Shown: positions 34,710 through 46,490, counted from the first letter of the stretch. The stretch: DNA of 64,000 bases from Streptomyces spinoverrucosus (GCF_015712165.1 NZ_JADPZX010000001.1:2914001-2978000); one strand, 5' to 3'. The notes: generated by a model from the letters alone, not told the origin. Numbers and translations: made by a program.

Positions 34710-34728
34710 ATTGCCGTGATCCGGCAAT
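34710..34728. promoter_or_regulatory. Palindrome upstream of the nfeD-flotillin operon
   Basis: ATTGCCG and CGGCAAT, 7-base arms with 5 bases between, about 70 bp before the nfeD-like start. A candidate operator or short hairpin in the promoter region. Confidence 0.4.
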
Positions 34729-34799
34729 GAGCATGTGTGCTGCTCCGTGCAACCATCCCGGTGACGGCAAACACAGGGTGCACGAACGGGGTGTCGCAC

Positions 34800-35301
34800 A
34801 TGGGCTGGTTTCTCGGTCTCGGCATCGCGGGGCTTGTGCTCCTGGTCCTGGCCCTTGTCTTCGACGGGGTGGAGGTGGGGGTCCTCGACGGTCTCGGCGG
34901 GGGCTGGGACGGGGTTCTGTCGTTGCCGGTGATCGCCGGGTTCGTGTCGGCTCTCGGTTTCACGGGGGCGATCGTGCTCGGCGCCACCGGTACAGGGGCG
35001 GGGGTCGCCACCGGTGCGGGCGTGGTCGCGGGGGGCGTCGTCGGATGGGTGACCTGGCGGTTCAGCCGGGTACTCATGCGCGATGGTTCCGCGCCCGCAC
35101 CGCGCGGCGAGGACCTTACGGACATCCGGGTCGGTGGTCACCGCGATCCCGGCGGAGGGCTACGGCGAGGTCCTGCTGTACCTGGGCGGCCAGCCCGTGA
35201 AGTACGCGGCGCGTGCTGCCGTCCCCGTCCCACGGGGCACCGAGGTCTGGGTCGAGTCCGTCCTGACGCCCACGTCCGTCACCGTACGCCCGGTCGAGTA
35301 G
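34800..35301 (+). pseudogene. NfeD-like membrane protein with frameshift
   Basis: Frame one (34800 to ~35120) gives WFLGLGIAGLVLLVLALVFD, then helices LSLPVIAGFVSALGFTGAIV and ATGAGVVAGGVVGWVT, as in NfeD membrane parts. The OB-fold tail SVVTAIPAEGYGEVLLYLGG, VKYAARAAVPVPRGTEVWVE continues in the next frame to 35301. The shift falls near 35117-35125 and is what a two-base deletion in an acgg-acatcc context would give. NfeD tails normally support flotillin. Either a real inactivation or a sequence error; the flotillin gene downstream is intact. Confidence 0.75.
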
Positions 35302-35355
35302 CGACTCCGCTCTGCATCTCACATTCAACTCGGCTCTACTCAAAGGGATTTCGCC

Positions 35356-36786
35356 ATGAGCCCTGTCCTCACCGCTGTGGTGGGCATCATCGTCCTCGTC
35401 GTCCTGCTCGGCCTCGTGGTCATCACGCGCTACAAGGTCGCGGGGCCGAGCGAGGCGTTCATCATCACCGGCCGGCGGGGGAAGAAGTCCACCGATCCGG
35501 CCACGGGCCGGGTGTTCACCGACAACAGCGGCCAGAAGGTCGTCGTGGGCGGCGGTGTCTTCGTCGTGCCGTTCGTGCAGCAGAAGTTCACCCTCGACCT
35601 GTCGAGCCGGCACATCCCGGTCGCCGTGCGTGGCGCGGTCACCCTGCGGGGTGTGAAGGCGAACCTGGAGGGCGTCGCGATCGTCAAGGTCGGCGGGACC
35701 GAGGACTCGATCCGGGCCGCCGCCCAGCGATTCCTGATGCAGCAGGACGGTATCGTCGGCTTCACGCAGGAGGTGCTGTCCGGCGCGCTGCGCTCGATCG
35801 TGGGTCGGATGTCGGTCGAGGACATCATCCGTGACCGCGCCGCCTTTGCCGGCCAGGTCGCGGAGGAGGCCGAGGCCAGCCTGTCCGGGCAGGGCCTGGT
35901 CCTGGACGCCTTCCAGATCCAGGACATCACCACCGAGGGCTCCTACCTGGAGGACCTCGGCCGGCCCGAGGCCGCCCGCGCCAAGCAGGAGGCCGACATC
36001 GCCGAGGCCGTCGCCCGCCGCGCCGCCGAACAGGCCCGGCTCAAGGCGGAGGAGGAGATCGCCATCGCGCAGCGGACCCTCTACCTGAAGCAGGCCGAGA
36101 TCAAGGCCCAGACCGACGAGGCCGCCGCCCAGGCGAACGCCGCCGGTCCGCTCGCCGAAGCCGACCGCCAGCAGCAGATCCTCGCCGAGCAGGAGAAGGT
36201 CGCCGCGCGGCAGGCCGCACTGACCGACCGTCAGCTCGACACCCAGGTCCGCAAGCCGGCCGACGCCGCCCGCTACCAGGCCGAGCAGGAGGCCGAGGCC
36301 CGCCGCATCGCCCTGGTCAAGCAGGCCGAGGCCGACGCCCAGCGCTCCCGCCTCACCGGCGAGGGCGAGAAGGCCCACCGCGCCGCACTCGCCGACGCCG
36401 TACGCATCGAGGGCGAGGCCCAGGCCGCCGCCATCGCCGCCAAGGGCTCCGCCGAGGCCGACGCCATGGAGAAGAAGGCCGACGCGTTCGCCCAGTACGG
36501 CGACGCCGCCGTCCTCCAGATGCTCGTCGAGGTCCTGCCCCAGGTCGTCGCCAAGGCCGCCGAGCCGCTCGCCGCCGTCGACAAGATGACCATCGTCTCC
36601 ACCGACGGCGCGAGCCGGTTGACCCGCACGGTCACGGACAACGTCGCCCAGGGCATGGAACTGCTCTCCTCCGCGACGGGCATGGACCTCGCCTCGCTTC
36701 TCCAAGGCATGACGCAGAAGAAGTCGGCACCCGAGACCGTTCCGGCTCCGGCGGCCCCGAGCACGCCGGTCGAGATCACCGACTAG
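35356..36786 (+). CDS. Flotillin-family (SPFH) protein
   Basis: 476 residues, ATG after AAGGGATTTCGCC. An N-terminal membrane hairpin (TAVVGIIVLVVLLGLVVITR), an SPFH domain (~30-200, FIITGRRGKKSTDPATGRVF; VEDIIRDRAAFAGQVAEEAE), then a long Ala/Glu/Lys-rich coiled coil (~210-390, AEQARLKAEEEIAIAQRTLY) and a C-terminal stretch VLPQVVAKAAEPLAAVDKMT. Family knowledge: oligomeric scaffold of ordered membrane domains, usually co-transcribed with NfeD. Operon with the frameshifted nfeD upstream. Confidence 0.9.
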   Translation: MSPVLTAVVGIIVLVVLLGLVVITRYKVAGPSEAFIITGRRGKKSTDPATGRVFTDNSGQKVVVGGGVFVVPFVQQKFTLDLSSRHIPVAVRGAVTLRGVKANLEGVAIVKVGGTEDSIRAAAQRFLMQQDGIVGFTQEVLSGALRSIVGRMSVEDIIRDRAAFAGQVAEEAEASLSGQGLVLDAFQIQDITTEGSYLEDLGRPEAARAKQEADIAEAVARRAAEQARLKAEEEIAIAQRTLYLKQAEIKAQTDEAAAQANAAGPLAEADRQQQILAEQEKVAARQAALTDRQLDTQVRKPADAARYQAEQEAEARRIALVKQAEADAQRSRLTGEGEKAHRAALADAVRIEGEAQAAAIAAKGSAEADAMEKKADAFAQYGDAAVLQMLVEVLPQVVAKAAEPLAAVDKMTIVSTDGASRLTRTVTDNVAQGMELLSSATGMDLASLLQGMTQKKSAPETVPAPAAPSTPVEITD

Positions 36787-36806
36787 GACAAGGGACAACA
36801 GGGGAC

Positions 36807-37349
36807 GTGGTGAGAACCAGCTTCAGGATTCATGCCGGGGCGCAACTCGCCCTCTGCGTCGCGGGGCTTCTCGCCGCGTCGCTCGCCACCCTCCCGTTCC
36901 TCCCTCCGTTCGCCGACGAGTGGCTGCTGCTCGGGATCGCCCTGCTCGTACCGCTGCATGTGGCGACGATCGTCCGCAGCATCGCCGTCGGACTCCGGGA
37001 CATGCGCTTCGCGAGCAGCAAGGCGAACCAGTGGCGTGCCCTGCGCTCCCTGCCCCGGCGAGTCCAAGGACTGCTCGCGGGCGTGGGCCTGGCCGGGGTA
37101 ACGCTGCTCGTCGGGGCCAGGGCCGACGACTCTTCCCTCCACAAGGCGGACTCCGTCCGGGGCCGGTACTTCGCCATCGACACCTCCCACCCCCATCGCG
37201 AGCGGATCCAGATCACCAGGAGCGAGTACGAAGCCCTGCGCAAGCAGGACCAGCAAGTCGCGTTCGCCGCATACGCCCTCGTCGCGGCGAGCGGTGGCGG
37301 CCTGACGCTCGTCTTCGCGAAGCTCGACACCTGGGCCGGCAAGGCATGA
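36807..37349 (+). CDS. Membrane protein of unknown function
   Basis: 180 residues from a GTG 20 bases after the flotillin stop. Three or four transmembrane segments (LALCVAGLLAASLATLPFLP; LLLGIALLVPLHVATIVRSI; LLAGVGLAGVTLLVGA; AAYALVAASGGGLTLVFA) around an extracytoplasmic segment. The stop overlaps the ATG of the next gene (ATGA). No known family; the operon context points to the flotillin membrane system. Confidence 0.7.
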   Translation: MVRTSFRIHAGAQLALCVAGLLAASLATLPFLPPFADEWLLLGIALLVPLHVATIVRSIAVGLRDMRFASSKANQWRALRSLPRRVQGLLAGVGLAGVTLLVGARADDSSLHKADSVRGRYFAIDTSHPHRERIQITRSEYEALRKQDQQVAFAAYALVAASGGGLTLVFAKLDTWAGKA

Positions 37350-38086
37350 CACGCGGCCCCCGCCCCAGCAAGCCGTACAACACCCGCCGTCGCCGTGCAC
37401 AGCACGTCCTCGTCGGCCTCGCCGGGCTCGTCGCTCTCCTCGCGGGCAGCGCCCTGCTGGTCGCCTGGCTCCCCCAAGCCGTGGCGGAGGAACGAGCCTT
37501 CCTGTCCGCCTCCGCATGCCGGGGCACGCCGACCGAGGACTGTCTGCACTCGGCCTGGTTCACCGTCGAGTCCGTCCACGTACAGCGCGGCAAGCAGCCG
37601 GGCGGCTGGGTACGCCTCTCCGAGCTGCCCGAAGAGGGCGCCGGCCGGGTACAGTTCAGCGGACTCGGGGCGTTCCTGGAGGGCGTACGGCCGGGCGACC
37701 GCGTCGCGGGGACGATCTGGCGAGGCGAGATCGTCGTCCTCTCCGACAGCGTGGGCGTGCAGCGAACCGTTTCCCACCCGGTCGGCGACCCCCTGCTCGC
37801 AGCCGGATCCGGCATCCTGCTCGTCATGGGCGGCGGGCTCTGCATCTACGTCTCGCGGCAGCGGCTCCGCTCCCACGAACCGTCCGCCCGTCCGCATCGG
37901 ACGGCACTGACCGCCGCCGACGCCTGCGCGGTGGCCGGTCTGGGCGCCTGCACCTTCACACTGATGGTGGTCCTGCACGACAGAGACGGAACCCTCGGCG
38001 CCCTCCTCGCGCTCTGGATTCCGGCGGCCGCGGCAGTCTGCGCCTTCCTGAACCGCCGCCATCTGCGACACCGCACACGACGGTGA
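37346..38086 (+). CDS. Membrane protein of unknown function
   Basis: 246 residues. Helix 1 (VLVGLAGLVALLAGSALLVA), an extracytoplasmic domain with two cysteines (ASACRGTPTEDCLHSAW), helix 2 (LLAAGSGILLVMGGGLCIYV), and two C-terminal helices. The TM-ectodomain-TM plan and the charged cysteine-bearing ectodomain recall the repeated unit of the protein at 26418-28748. Coupled to the gene upstream by ATGA. Confidence 0.7.
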   Translation: MTRGPRPSKPYNTRRRRAQHVLVGLAGLVALLAGSALLVAWLPQAVAEERAFLSASACRGTPTEDCLHSAWFTVESVHVQRGKQPGGWVRLSELPEEGAGRVQFSGLGAFLEGVRPGDRVAGTIWRGEIVVLSDSVGVQRTVSHPVGDPLLAAGSGILLVMGGGLCIYVSRQRLRSHEPSARPHRTALTAADACAVAGLGACTFTLMVVLHDRDGTLGALLALWIPAAAAVCAFLNRRHLRHRTRR

Positions 38087-38141
38087 ACTGCCGCTCAGCA
38101 CCCGTCCACCATGACCACGAGTGAGAGGAGCAGCGAACGCC

Positions 38142-38846
38142 ATGCCATCGCGGAACGCACGACGCGACTTCCTGGAAAGCCCGGGCTGGCTGGGGCTGTG
38201 CCTCCTGTGCCATGGCTGGACGGCCCTGAGCAGCAGCCCCCCGACCTGGGTACGTATCGGCGCCGGTGTCCTCGCGATCGCCTGGCTCGTCACGCTGGTA
38301 CGAACCCTGGCCTCCCGCCATCGCCCTGCTTCGGCGTCCTCCTCGGCACCGGGCTCGCCGGCGTGGGGCTCGTGCTCGGCGGACACCCGGGCACCGCGGC
38401 GGCGCTCGGCGGACTGACCCTCGTGACACTGGTCCTCGCCCACGTCGTGGCCAAGTCCTCCACTCCGATCCCGACAGGCAGCCCGGCGGGGGCCGCGTAC
38501 CGGGCCATCAAGGCACGGGCCGCTGGCGGAGGTGGAGCGTCTGATCGCCGCCGGGGACCACGCGCGCGGCGGAGCTGCTCGTCGACGGGGGCCACGATCC
38601 TGCCTCTCGCCATCATCGCCACGGCCTTGGTGATCAGGACCGCGATCAGCGAGCTCCGCCGGCCAGGCAGCGCCCGACAGCAGTGGGCGTTCATGAGGGA
38701 GACCGTCGCGCTCTGGCCACCGGCACCGTCGCGGCCGCGGCCACCTCGCTGATCGGATGGCCACAGATCGGCCCTGCCGCCGCGGCGTGGTCCTCGTCGG
38801 AGAGCTCACCGCCCACCTCGTGCATCACCCCGCACACCGCCTCTAA
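38142..38846 (+). pseudogene. Frameshifted membrane protein
   Basis: ATG 38142 with AGAGGAG upstream. Frame one: RDFLESPGWLGLCLLCHGWT, VRIGAGVLAIAWLVTLVRT. Near 38330 the homology moves to another frame: CFGVLLGTGLAGVGLVLGGH, TLVTLVLAHVVAKSSTPIPT. Around 38530-38570 and again near 38690 and 38790 it shifts: ALVIRTAISELRRPGSARQQ, ATGTVAAAATSLIGWPQIGP, GVVLVGELTAHLVHH. No single frame covers more than a third. The block RTAISELRRPGSARQQW matches the protein at 29143. Several indels imply decay or poor sequence. Confidence 0.7.
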
Positions 38847-38881
38847 ACTGCCACCACCCTCGCACACGATTGAGGAACCCC

Positions 38882-39049
38882 ATGCCCGAACGACGCATCA
38901 GCGCCGCCCTCGCCGCCGGCGGCGCCGTACTCACGGCGGCCGGAGCCGCGATGTACGTCCTGCCCGGTCCCGGCTTTCCCGTCCTGGTCGTCGGCCTTGC
39001 CGCACTGACAACCGGGCTGGTCATGGCCGCGGCCGGCCACCGCAGGTGA
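38882..39049 (+). CDS. 55-residue membrane protein with PGPGW-like motif
   Basis: ATG at 38882, GAGGAA five bases upstream. Two hydrophobic stretches: RISAALAAGGAVLTAAGAAM and LPGPGFPVLVVGLAALTTGL, then VMAAAGHRR. The PGPGFxxLxxGLxxL pattern is that of small PGPGW-type transmembrane proteins, of unknown function. Confidence 0.6.
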   Translation: MPERRISAALAAGGAVLTAAGAAMYVLPGPGFPVLVVGLAALTTGLVMAAAGHRR

Positions 39050-39086
39050 CCCCGTCGTCCCGGCCCGCCGAAAGAACCCCACATCC

Positions 39087-39383
39087 ATGACCTGGCACTG
39101 GATCGGTCTCGCCGTCGCCTCCCTGCCCCTGCTCCCGGTCGGCCTGGCGCTGCTCACCGGCCGGATTTCCAGCCGCCTGCACGCCCGTCTGACACCGACA
39201 CGCCCACGGGGCTGGGCGCTGCTCGCCCGGTGGGCCGCAGCCCCGCTCAACACGCTGCCGCGCCTGGCCGAAGCCCCGCCCTCGATCGCCCTGACAGCAA
39301 CGGCAAGCGCGGGCGCGGCAGCGGCCGCGGGATGCGCGCTGGCAGCGGCCCCGGCACTTCGGGCCACGAAGGAGACGCCGTGA
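39087..39383 (+). CDS. Small membrane protein
   Basis: 98 residues, ATG. One strong N-terminal helix (WIGLAVASLPLLPVGLALLT), a basic middle (RISSRLHARLTPTRPRGW), and a C-terminal Ala-rich helix. It resembles the 107-residue protein at 28813 in its start and its basic Arg/Gly middle. The stop overlaps the GTG of the next gene (GTGA). Confidence 0.6.
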   Translation: MTWHWIGLAVASLPLLPVGLALLTGRISSRLHARLTPTRPRGWALLARWAAAPLNTLPRLAEAPPSIALTATASAGAAAAAGCALAAAPALRATKETP

Positions 39384-39613
39384 CGGTCCGGCGTCATCGA
39401 CGACGTTTCGCCCTGTCGGTCACCGCCTGGTGGATGCTGCTGGCCCTCGGCCTGTGGCTACTCGGCAAGGCCCTGGACCAGCCTGCCTCCCTCGCGGCGT
39501 GCGCGGCCTCCGCCGCCCTGCTGGTCGCCATCGGGGAGACCGGCGACAGGCTGCCTCGCCGCATCACCCACCGGTCCGCCCGGCGGCGCCGCACGACCCC
39601 CTCCGGGCACTGA
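39380..39613 (+). CDS. Small membrane protein
   Basis: 77 residues from a GTG overlapping the preceding stop. Two helices (LSVTAWWMLLALGLWLLGKA; SLAACAASAALLVAIGETGD) and basic ends (TVRRHRRRF; RSARRRRTTPSGH), so both tails probably face the cytosol. Last gene of the membrane-protein run. No family recognised. Confidence 0.6.
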   Translation: MTVRRHRRRFALSVTAWWMLLALGLWLLGKALDQPASLAACAASAALLVAIGETGDRLPRRITHRSARRRRTTPSGH

Positions 39614-39727
39614 CCACCGCCCCCTTGCCGATCAACGCGGTAGCGGCCGCTTGTCCCCTGGCAACGAGACGTCTCCTCCGTCAGAGGGTCACAATTCACT
39701 CGTCGCCGAGAACTTGTACTTTCGCAT

Positions 39728-39759
39728 TGAACTCCACCACGTCAGCGACGTGGTGGAGT

Positions 39760-39762
<3 letters not shown>
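39728..39762 (-). terminator. Terminator hairpin overlapping the ychF stop
   Basis: A 16-bp perfect stem (39728-39743 with 39747-39762) and a 3-base loop. The right arm includes the ychF TGA stop. The arm sequence recurs just inside the ychF coding end, so three related 15-mers lie within 65 bases. Confidence 0.75.
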
Positions 39763-40848
<1,086 letters not shown>

Positions 40849-41044
40849 GTTGCGACTTCCCGTACGTGAGAGGGGCCTGGGGGCCGGTGGGCCGGGGGCC
40901 AGGAGCCAGGCGACTGGCTGGCCGATCCACCAGTTTACGGGGTGCCGCACTCCGGCCGGGCGCCCTGTCGAACGCTTGGCCAAGCTCTGCCCAACGGCGT
41001 GTCGAACGGGCTATTCGGCACATTAATCGACCTAAGTTGGCCTA

Positions 41045-41836
41045 GTGGAGCAACACAGGACGCGATCTCCTCAGCACGGACCGCGACGCGGGACCTCACC
41101 CCCGACGCCCCCGACGCCCCTGCCGCCACAGGCCCAGCGCGGCGGTGGTGGCGGCGGTGGCGGTGGCGGTGCCGGTGCCTCCGCGGCGCGCCCGACCAAA
41201 CCCGCCAAGCCCGCCAAGCCCGCCAAGCCCGCCGCACGATCGGCCAAGACCACCGCCGCACGATCGGCCAAGACCGACGCCACGGGCCCGACCAAGACCG
41301 CCGCCAACCGCCCGGGCAAGACCGACGCCGGGCGCCCGGCCAAGCCCGTCGGCGCGCGGCCCGGCGGTCGTCCCACCGGTCCGCCCCGGCCTCCGGCGGC
41401 GGTGCGCCGACCCGCTCCGCCGATCGTCCAGGCGGTACGCCGGATGCCCAACCCCCGGCTCACCGGTCTCGGCTGCGGGCTGTTCTGCGGGGCGGTGACC
41501 CTGGCCCTCGGCAGTCTCGACTCGCTGCTGTTCGGGTCGTCGCTCGTCGTGTACGGCGTGCTGTTCCTGCCGGTGTGCGTGCTGGCGGCGGTATGGGTGC
41601 GGGGGGTGGATCTGGTGACCGTGCCTGTCGTGGTGCCGATCGCCTTCACGCTGGGGCTGGTGCCCATCGCCGAGAACGGGGACGGGCTGAGCGGGCGGGT
41701 CGTGGGGCTGTTCACCGCGCTGGCCACGCAGGCGGGGTGGTTGTACGGGGGGACGCTCGTCGCCGGGTCGATCGTGACCGTGCGAAAGATCCGGCTCATG
41801 CGGCGGCGGGTGGCACGGAACCGCCCGCCCGCATAA
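41045..41836 (+). CDS. DUF6542-type membrane protein with low-complexity N-terminus
   Basis: 263 residues from a GTG. The first ~130 residues are Pro/Gly/Lys/Ala-rich, with a poly-Gly run and repeated KPAKPA units, likely disordered and cytosolic. The last ~130 hold four transmembrane helices (GLFCGAVTLALGSLDSLLFG; SLVVYGVLFLPVCVLAAVWV; VPVVVPIAFTLGLVPI; TQAGWLYGGTLVAGSIVTV), the DUF6542 pattern. Divergent from ychF, as in other Streptomyces. Function unknown. Confidence 0.75.
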   Translation: MEQHRTRSPQHGPRRGTSPPTPPTPLPPQAQRGGGGGGGGGGAGASAARPTKPAKPAKPAKPAARSAKTTAARSAKTDATGPTKTAANRPGKTDAGRPAKPVGARPGGRPTGPPRPPAAVRRPAPPIVQAVRRMPNPRLTGLGCGLFCGAVTLALGSLDSLLFGSSLVVYGVLFLPVCVLAAVWVRGVDLVTVPVVVPIAFTLGLVPIAENGDGLSGRVVGLFTALATQAGWLYGGTLVAGSIVTVRKIRLMRRRVARNRPPA

Positions 41837-41855
41837 GCGACAGCGCGACAGCGGC

Positions 41856-42602
<747 letters not shown>

Positions 42603-42720
42603 GCCACCACGTTACGACGGCCCACTGACAGTCACGACGCCGGAGCCACCGCCGACCCCGCACCCGACGGCTCACGCCTCACCGAGCCGTACCGGAGCGG
42701 AGGCCACCACACCCGGCGAC

Positions 42721-43731
42721 TCACGCCTCGCCCGCGCCCTCCGCCCCGGTACGCTGCGCGATCAGCGCCGCCGCCTCCTCGCGCAGATCACGGCGGAGTT
42801 CCTTGGGCAGCGAGAAGGTGATGGACTCCTCGGCCGCCTTGACGATCTCGACGTCCTCGAAGCCGCGCTGGGACAGCCACTCCAGTACCTGCTCGACGAG
42901 CACCTCGGGGACGGACGCACCGGAGGTGACGCCGACCGTCGAGACGCCCTCCAGCCAGGCCGCGTCGATCTCGTCGGCGAAGTCCACCAGGTACGCCGCA
43001 CGCGCGCCGGCGAGCTTGGCGACCTCGACGAGCCGCTTGGAGTTGGAGGAGTTGCGGGACCCGACGACGATCACCAGATCCGCCTCGGCACCCATCTGCT
43101 TCACGGCGAGCTGGCGGTTCTGGGTGGCGTAGCAGATGTCGTCGCTGGGCGGCGAGATCAGCTGCGGGAACTTCTCCTTCAGGGCGTCGACGGTCTCCAT
43201 GGTCTCGTCGACGGAGAGCGTGGTCTGCGACAGCCAGACGACCTTGGACGGGTCGCGGACCTCGACCTTGTCGACGTCGCCGGGACCGTCGACGAGCTGG
43301 ATGTGGTCGGGGGCCTCGCCGGAGGTGCCGATGACCTCCTCGTGGCCCTCGTGACCGATCAGGAGGATGTCGTAGTCCTCGCCCGCGAACCGGACGGCTT
43401 CCTTGTGGACCTTGGTGACCAGCGGGCAGGTCGCGTCGATGGTGGCCAGCTTGCCGCGCTCGGCCTCCTCGTGGACGACCGGGGCGACGCCGTGCGCGGA
43501 GAACATCACGATGTTCCCCGGGGGGACCTCGTCCGTCTGCTCGACGAAGATCGCGCCCTTCTTCTCCAGGGTCTGCACGACGTACTTGTTGTGGACGATC
43601 TCGTGCCGGACATAGATCGGAGCGCCGTACTGCTCCAGGGCTTTCTCGACGGCGATCACGGCGCGGTCCACACCCGCGCAGTAGCCCCGGGGGGCGGCGA
43701 GCAGGACACGGCGGCCAGTCGAAGCAGTCAT
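42721..43731 (-). CDS. ispH: 4-hydroxy-3-methylbut-2-enyl diphosphate reductase
   Basis: 336 residues from ATG 43731 (an in-frame ATG three codons earlier at 43740 is an alternative). The three [4Fe-4S] cysteines are present: [10 protein letters not shown] (~18), [12 protein letters not shown] (~101) and [11 protein letters not shown] (~202). Catalytic Glu in [10 protein letters not shown] and the [14 protein letters not shown] end are also present. The last step of the MEP isoprenoid pathway, giving IPP and DMAPP. Divergent from the permease gene; monocistronic here. Confidence 0.96.
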   Translation of the reverse strand: MTASTGRRVLLAAPRGYCAGVDRAVIAVEKALEQYGAPIYVRHEIVHNKYVVQTLEKKGAIFVEQTDEVPPGNIVMFSAHGVAPVVHEEAERGKLATIDATCPLVTKVHKEAVRFAGEDYDILLIGHEGHEEVIGTSGEAPDHIQLVDGPGDVDKVEVRDPSKVVWLSQTTLSVDETMETVDALKEKFPQLISPPSDDICYATQNRQLAVKQMGAEADLVIVVGSRNSSNSKRLVEVAKLAGARAAYLVDFADEIDAAWLEGVSTVGVTSGASVPEVLVEQVLEWLSQRGFEDVEIVKAAEESITFSLPKELRRDLREEAAALIAQRTGAEGAGEA

Positions 43732-43857
43732 GGCACCCATCGTAAGGCCGCGTTCGGGGGGCCAGAGATCGCACCCTTGTGACGTTCCTGGGGAGACTGG
43801 CCTGGAGCCGGGAGGGGTGGGAAAGGGCACGACGTACGCGACCGTCGGAGGCAGCTG

Positions 43858-45231
43858 ATGTCCGAAACCGGCACGGCGTCGCCCAGGGCGGACGAGCATC
43901 ACCGGCTGCTGCGCACCCTGGGCTTTCGGGACTTGGTCGTCTACGGGTTGCTGTTCATCGCCCCCATGGCCCCGGTCGGCGTGTTCGGCACCCTGGACGC
44001 CAGGTCGCACGGGGCGGTCGCCCTGGTGTACGTCGTCGCCACGGTGGCGATGGCGTTCACCGCATTCAGCTACGCCCAGATGGTGCGGGTGGTTCCCCAG
44101 GCGGGCTCGGTGTTCGCCTACGCGCGCGTGGCGCTCGGCAAGGAGGCCGGTTTCATCGCCGGCTGGATGGCGATGCTGGACTACCTGCTGATCCCGGCGG
44201 TCGCCTATCTGTTCTCCGGCATCGCGATGGAGGCGCTGGTTCCGGAGGTCTCGCGCTGGGTGTGGACCGTGCTGGCGGTGGTCGTGACGACGCTGCTGAA
44301 CCTGTGGGGCGTACGAGCCGCGGCCCGGGTCGGTTTCGTCGTTCTCGCCCTGGAGATCGTGGTCCTGCTGGTCTTCGTCGTGTCGGCGATCGTCGTCCTC
44401 GCGCGCGTGGGGGCGGAGCGGGGGTGGCTGTCGCCGTTGTCGGGGGACGGCACGCAGGGGGCGTTCGCGGTGTCGGCGGTGATCGGGGCCGTGTCGATCG
44501 CCGTGCTGTCGTATCTCGGATTCGACGCGATCGCCACGTTCGCGGAGGAGATCACGGGAGGGTCGCGGCAGGTGGCGCGGGCGGTGTTGTTCTGCCTCGG
44601 TCTCGCCGGGGTGCTGTTCGTCGCGCAGACGTACCTGGTGGCGCTGCTGGCGCCGGCGTCGTCCGCGCAGCTGGCCGCCGAGCCCGCCAGGCAGGGCTCG
44701 GCCTTCTACGACGCCGTGGACGCGTCCGTCGGGGCGTGGCTGCACGATCTGGTGGCCGCGAGCAAGTCGCTCGGCGCGGCGTTCGCGGCGCTGGCCGGAC
44801 AGGCGGCGGCCGGGCGGCTGCTGTTCGCGATGGGACGGGACCGGCGGCTGCCTCGGGCGCTGTCGCGGACGGACTCCGGGGTGCCGCGGGTGGCGCTGCT
44901 GTGCGCGGCGTTGATCACGACGGTGGCGGCGGTGTGGGCGGCCCGGCGCGACGACGGCGTGGACCACCTGGTGTCGGTGGTCGACATCGGTGCCCTGACG
45001 GCGTTCACCCTGCTGCACGCGAGCGTGGTGGGGTGGTTCGCGGTACGGCGTCAGGGTGGCGCGGTGAGCTGGTGGCGGCATGTGCTGGTGCCGGTACTGG
45101 GGGCGGTGATCACGATCGCGGTGATCGTGGGGGCGTCGCGGAGTGCGCAGGTGGTGGGGGCGGTGTGGCTGCTGGTCGGTGTGGTGGTGCTGGTGGCGCA
45201 GGCTCGCGGGCAGAGCCGGGCCGGCGGGTGA
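43858..45231 (+). CDS. APC-superfamily amino-acid permease
   Basis: 457 residues, ATG, about 12 transmembrane helices. The APC signature [20 protein letters not shown] lies in helix 1, [18 protein letters not shown] in helix 6 and [20 protein letters not shown] in helix 8. Probably a cation-coupled amino-acid or polyamine importer; substrate not evident. Divergent from ispH; the xseAB operon follows after ~40 bp. Confidence 0.88.
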   Translation: MSETGTASPRADEHHRLLRTLGFRDLVVYGLLFIAPMAPVGVFGTLDARSHGAVALVYVVATVAMAFTAFSYAQMVRVVPQAGSVFAYARVALGKEAGFIAGWMAMLDYLLIPAVAYLFSGIAMEALVPEVSRWVWTVLAVVVTTLLNLWGVRAAARVGFVVLALEIVVLLVFVVSAIVVLARVGAERGWLSPLSGDGTQGAFAVSAVIGAVSIAVLSYLGFDAIATFAEEITGGSRQVARAVLFCLGLAGVLFVAQTYLVALLAPASSAQLAAEPARQGSAFYDAVDASVGAWLHDLVAASKSLGAAFAALAGQAAAGRLLFAMGRDRRLPRALSRTDSGVPRVALLCAALITTVAAVWAARRDDGVDHLVSVVDIGALTAFTLLHASVVGWFAVRRQGGAVSWWRHVLVPVLGAVITIAVIVGASRSAQVVGAVWLLVGVVVLVAQARGQSRAGG

Positions 45232-45272
45232 GGACGGGCCGCGATGTCGGTGCCGCCCATTACGCTCGCGGC

Positions 45273-46481
45273 ATGGCAGTCAACACGTCCCCGGAATCCC
45301 CCCTGCCCGTCGGTGAGGTGTCGCGGCTCATCGGGGGGTGGATCGACCGGCTCGGGGCGGTCTGGGTCGAGGGGCAGATCACGCAGTTGTCGCGCCGGCC
45401 GGGCGCGGGCGTGGTGTTCCTGACGCTGCGGGACCCGTCGTACGACATCTCGGTGAGCGTCACCTGCTACCGGCAGGTGTTCGACGCGGTCGCCGATGTG
45501 GTGAGCGAGGGCGCGCGGGTCGTCGTCCTGGCGAAGCCGGAGTGGTACGCGCCGCGGGGGCAGCTGTCGCTCAGGGCCGCCGAGATAAAGCCCGTGGGGG
45601 TCGGGGAGCTGCTGGCGCGGCTGGAGCAGCTGAAGAAGAAGCTGGCGGGCGAAGGGCTGTTCGCGCCGGAGCGGAAGCGGCCGCTGCCGTTTCTGCCGCA
45701 GCTGATCGGGTTGGTGTGCGGGCGGGCCTCGGCCGCGGAGCGCGACGTGCTGGAGAACGCCCGGCACCGCTGGCCGGCCGTGCGCTTCGAGGTGCGCAAC
45801 GTCGCCGTGCAGGGCGTGCACGCCGTGCCGCAGGTCGTGCAGGCGGTGAAGGAGCTCGACGAGATCGACGACGTCGATGTGATCATCGTCGCGCGCGGCG
45901 GCGGGAGCGTGGAGGACCTCCTGCCCTTCTCCGACGAGCAGCTCGTCCGCGCGGTCGCCGCCTGCCGTACGCCGGTCGTGTCGGCCATCGGGCACGAGCC
46001 GGACAACCCGCTCCTGGACCACGTCGCCGACCTGCGGGCCTCCACGCCCACCGACGCCGCGAAGAAGGTCGTACCGGACGTGGGCGAGGAGTTCGAGCGG
46101 GTGCGGCAGCTGCGGGACCGGGCGCGGCGGTGCATGGCGGCTTTCCTGGAGCGGGAGGAGCGCGGGCTGGCGCACGCGCTGGCGCGGCCCTCGATAGAGG
46201 ACCCGCACCGGATGATCGACGAGCGGGCCGACCAGGTGGCGGCCCTGACGGAGCGCGGGCGGCGGTGTCTGGGACACCACCTCGACCGCGCCGAGTCGGA
46301 GCTGACGCACACGCACGCGCGCGTGGTGGCCCTCTCACCGGCGGCGACCCTGAAGCGGGGGTACGCGGTGCTGCAGAAGGCCGACGGCCACGTGGTCCGC
46401 ACGCCGGACGAGGTGACAGGCGAGGAGCGGCTGCGGGCGCGGGTGGCCGAGGGTGAGTTCTCGGTACGAGTGGATGTCTAG
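45273..46481 (+). CDS. xseA: Exodeoxyribonuclease VII large subunit
   Basis: 402 residues from ATG 45273. N-terminal OB-fold ([37 protein letters not shown]), then the catalytic region [40 protein letters not shown] and a coiled-coil C-terminus with [13 protein letters not shown]. The Asp of the DxxxxxRAS motif is present. With XseB it cuts single-stranded DNA from both ends in repair. 9 bp separate it from xseB. Confidence 0.96.
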   Translation: MAVNTSPESPLPVGEVSRLIGGWIDRLGAVWVEGQITQLSRRPGAGVVFLTLRDPSYDISVSVTCYRQVFDAVADVVSEGARVVVLAKPEWYAPRGQLSLRAAEIKPVGVGELLARLEQLKKKLAGEGLFAPERKRPLPFLPQLIGLVCGRASAAERDVLENARHRWPAVRFEVRNVAVQGVHAVPQVVQAVKELDEIDDVDVIIVARGGGSVEDLLPFSDEQLVRAVAACRTPVVSAIGHEPDNPLLDHVADLRASTPTDAAKKVVPDVGEEFERVRQLRDRARRCMAAFLEREERGLAHALARPSIEDPHRMIDERADQVAALTERGRRCLGHHLDRAESELTHTHARVVALSPAATLKRGYAVLQKADGHVVRTPDEVTGEERLRARVAEGEFSVRVDV

Positions 46482-46490
46482 GGTGGGCGG

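Noticed and set aside
34581..35141. Leftward frame opposite nfeD
   Set aside because: Shadow of the nfeD-like gene; Arg/Pro-rich, no start signal.
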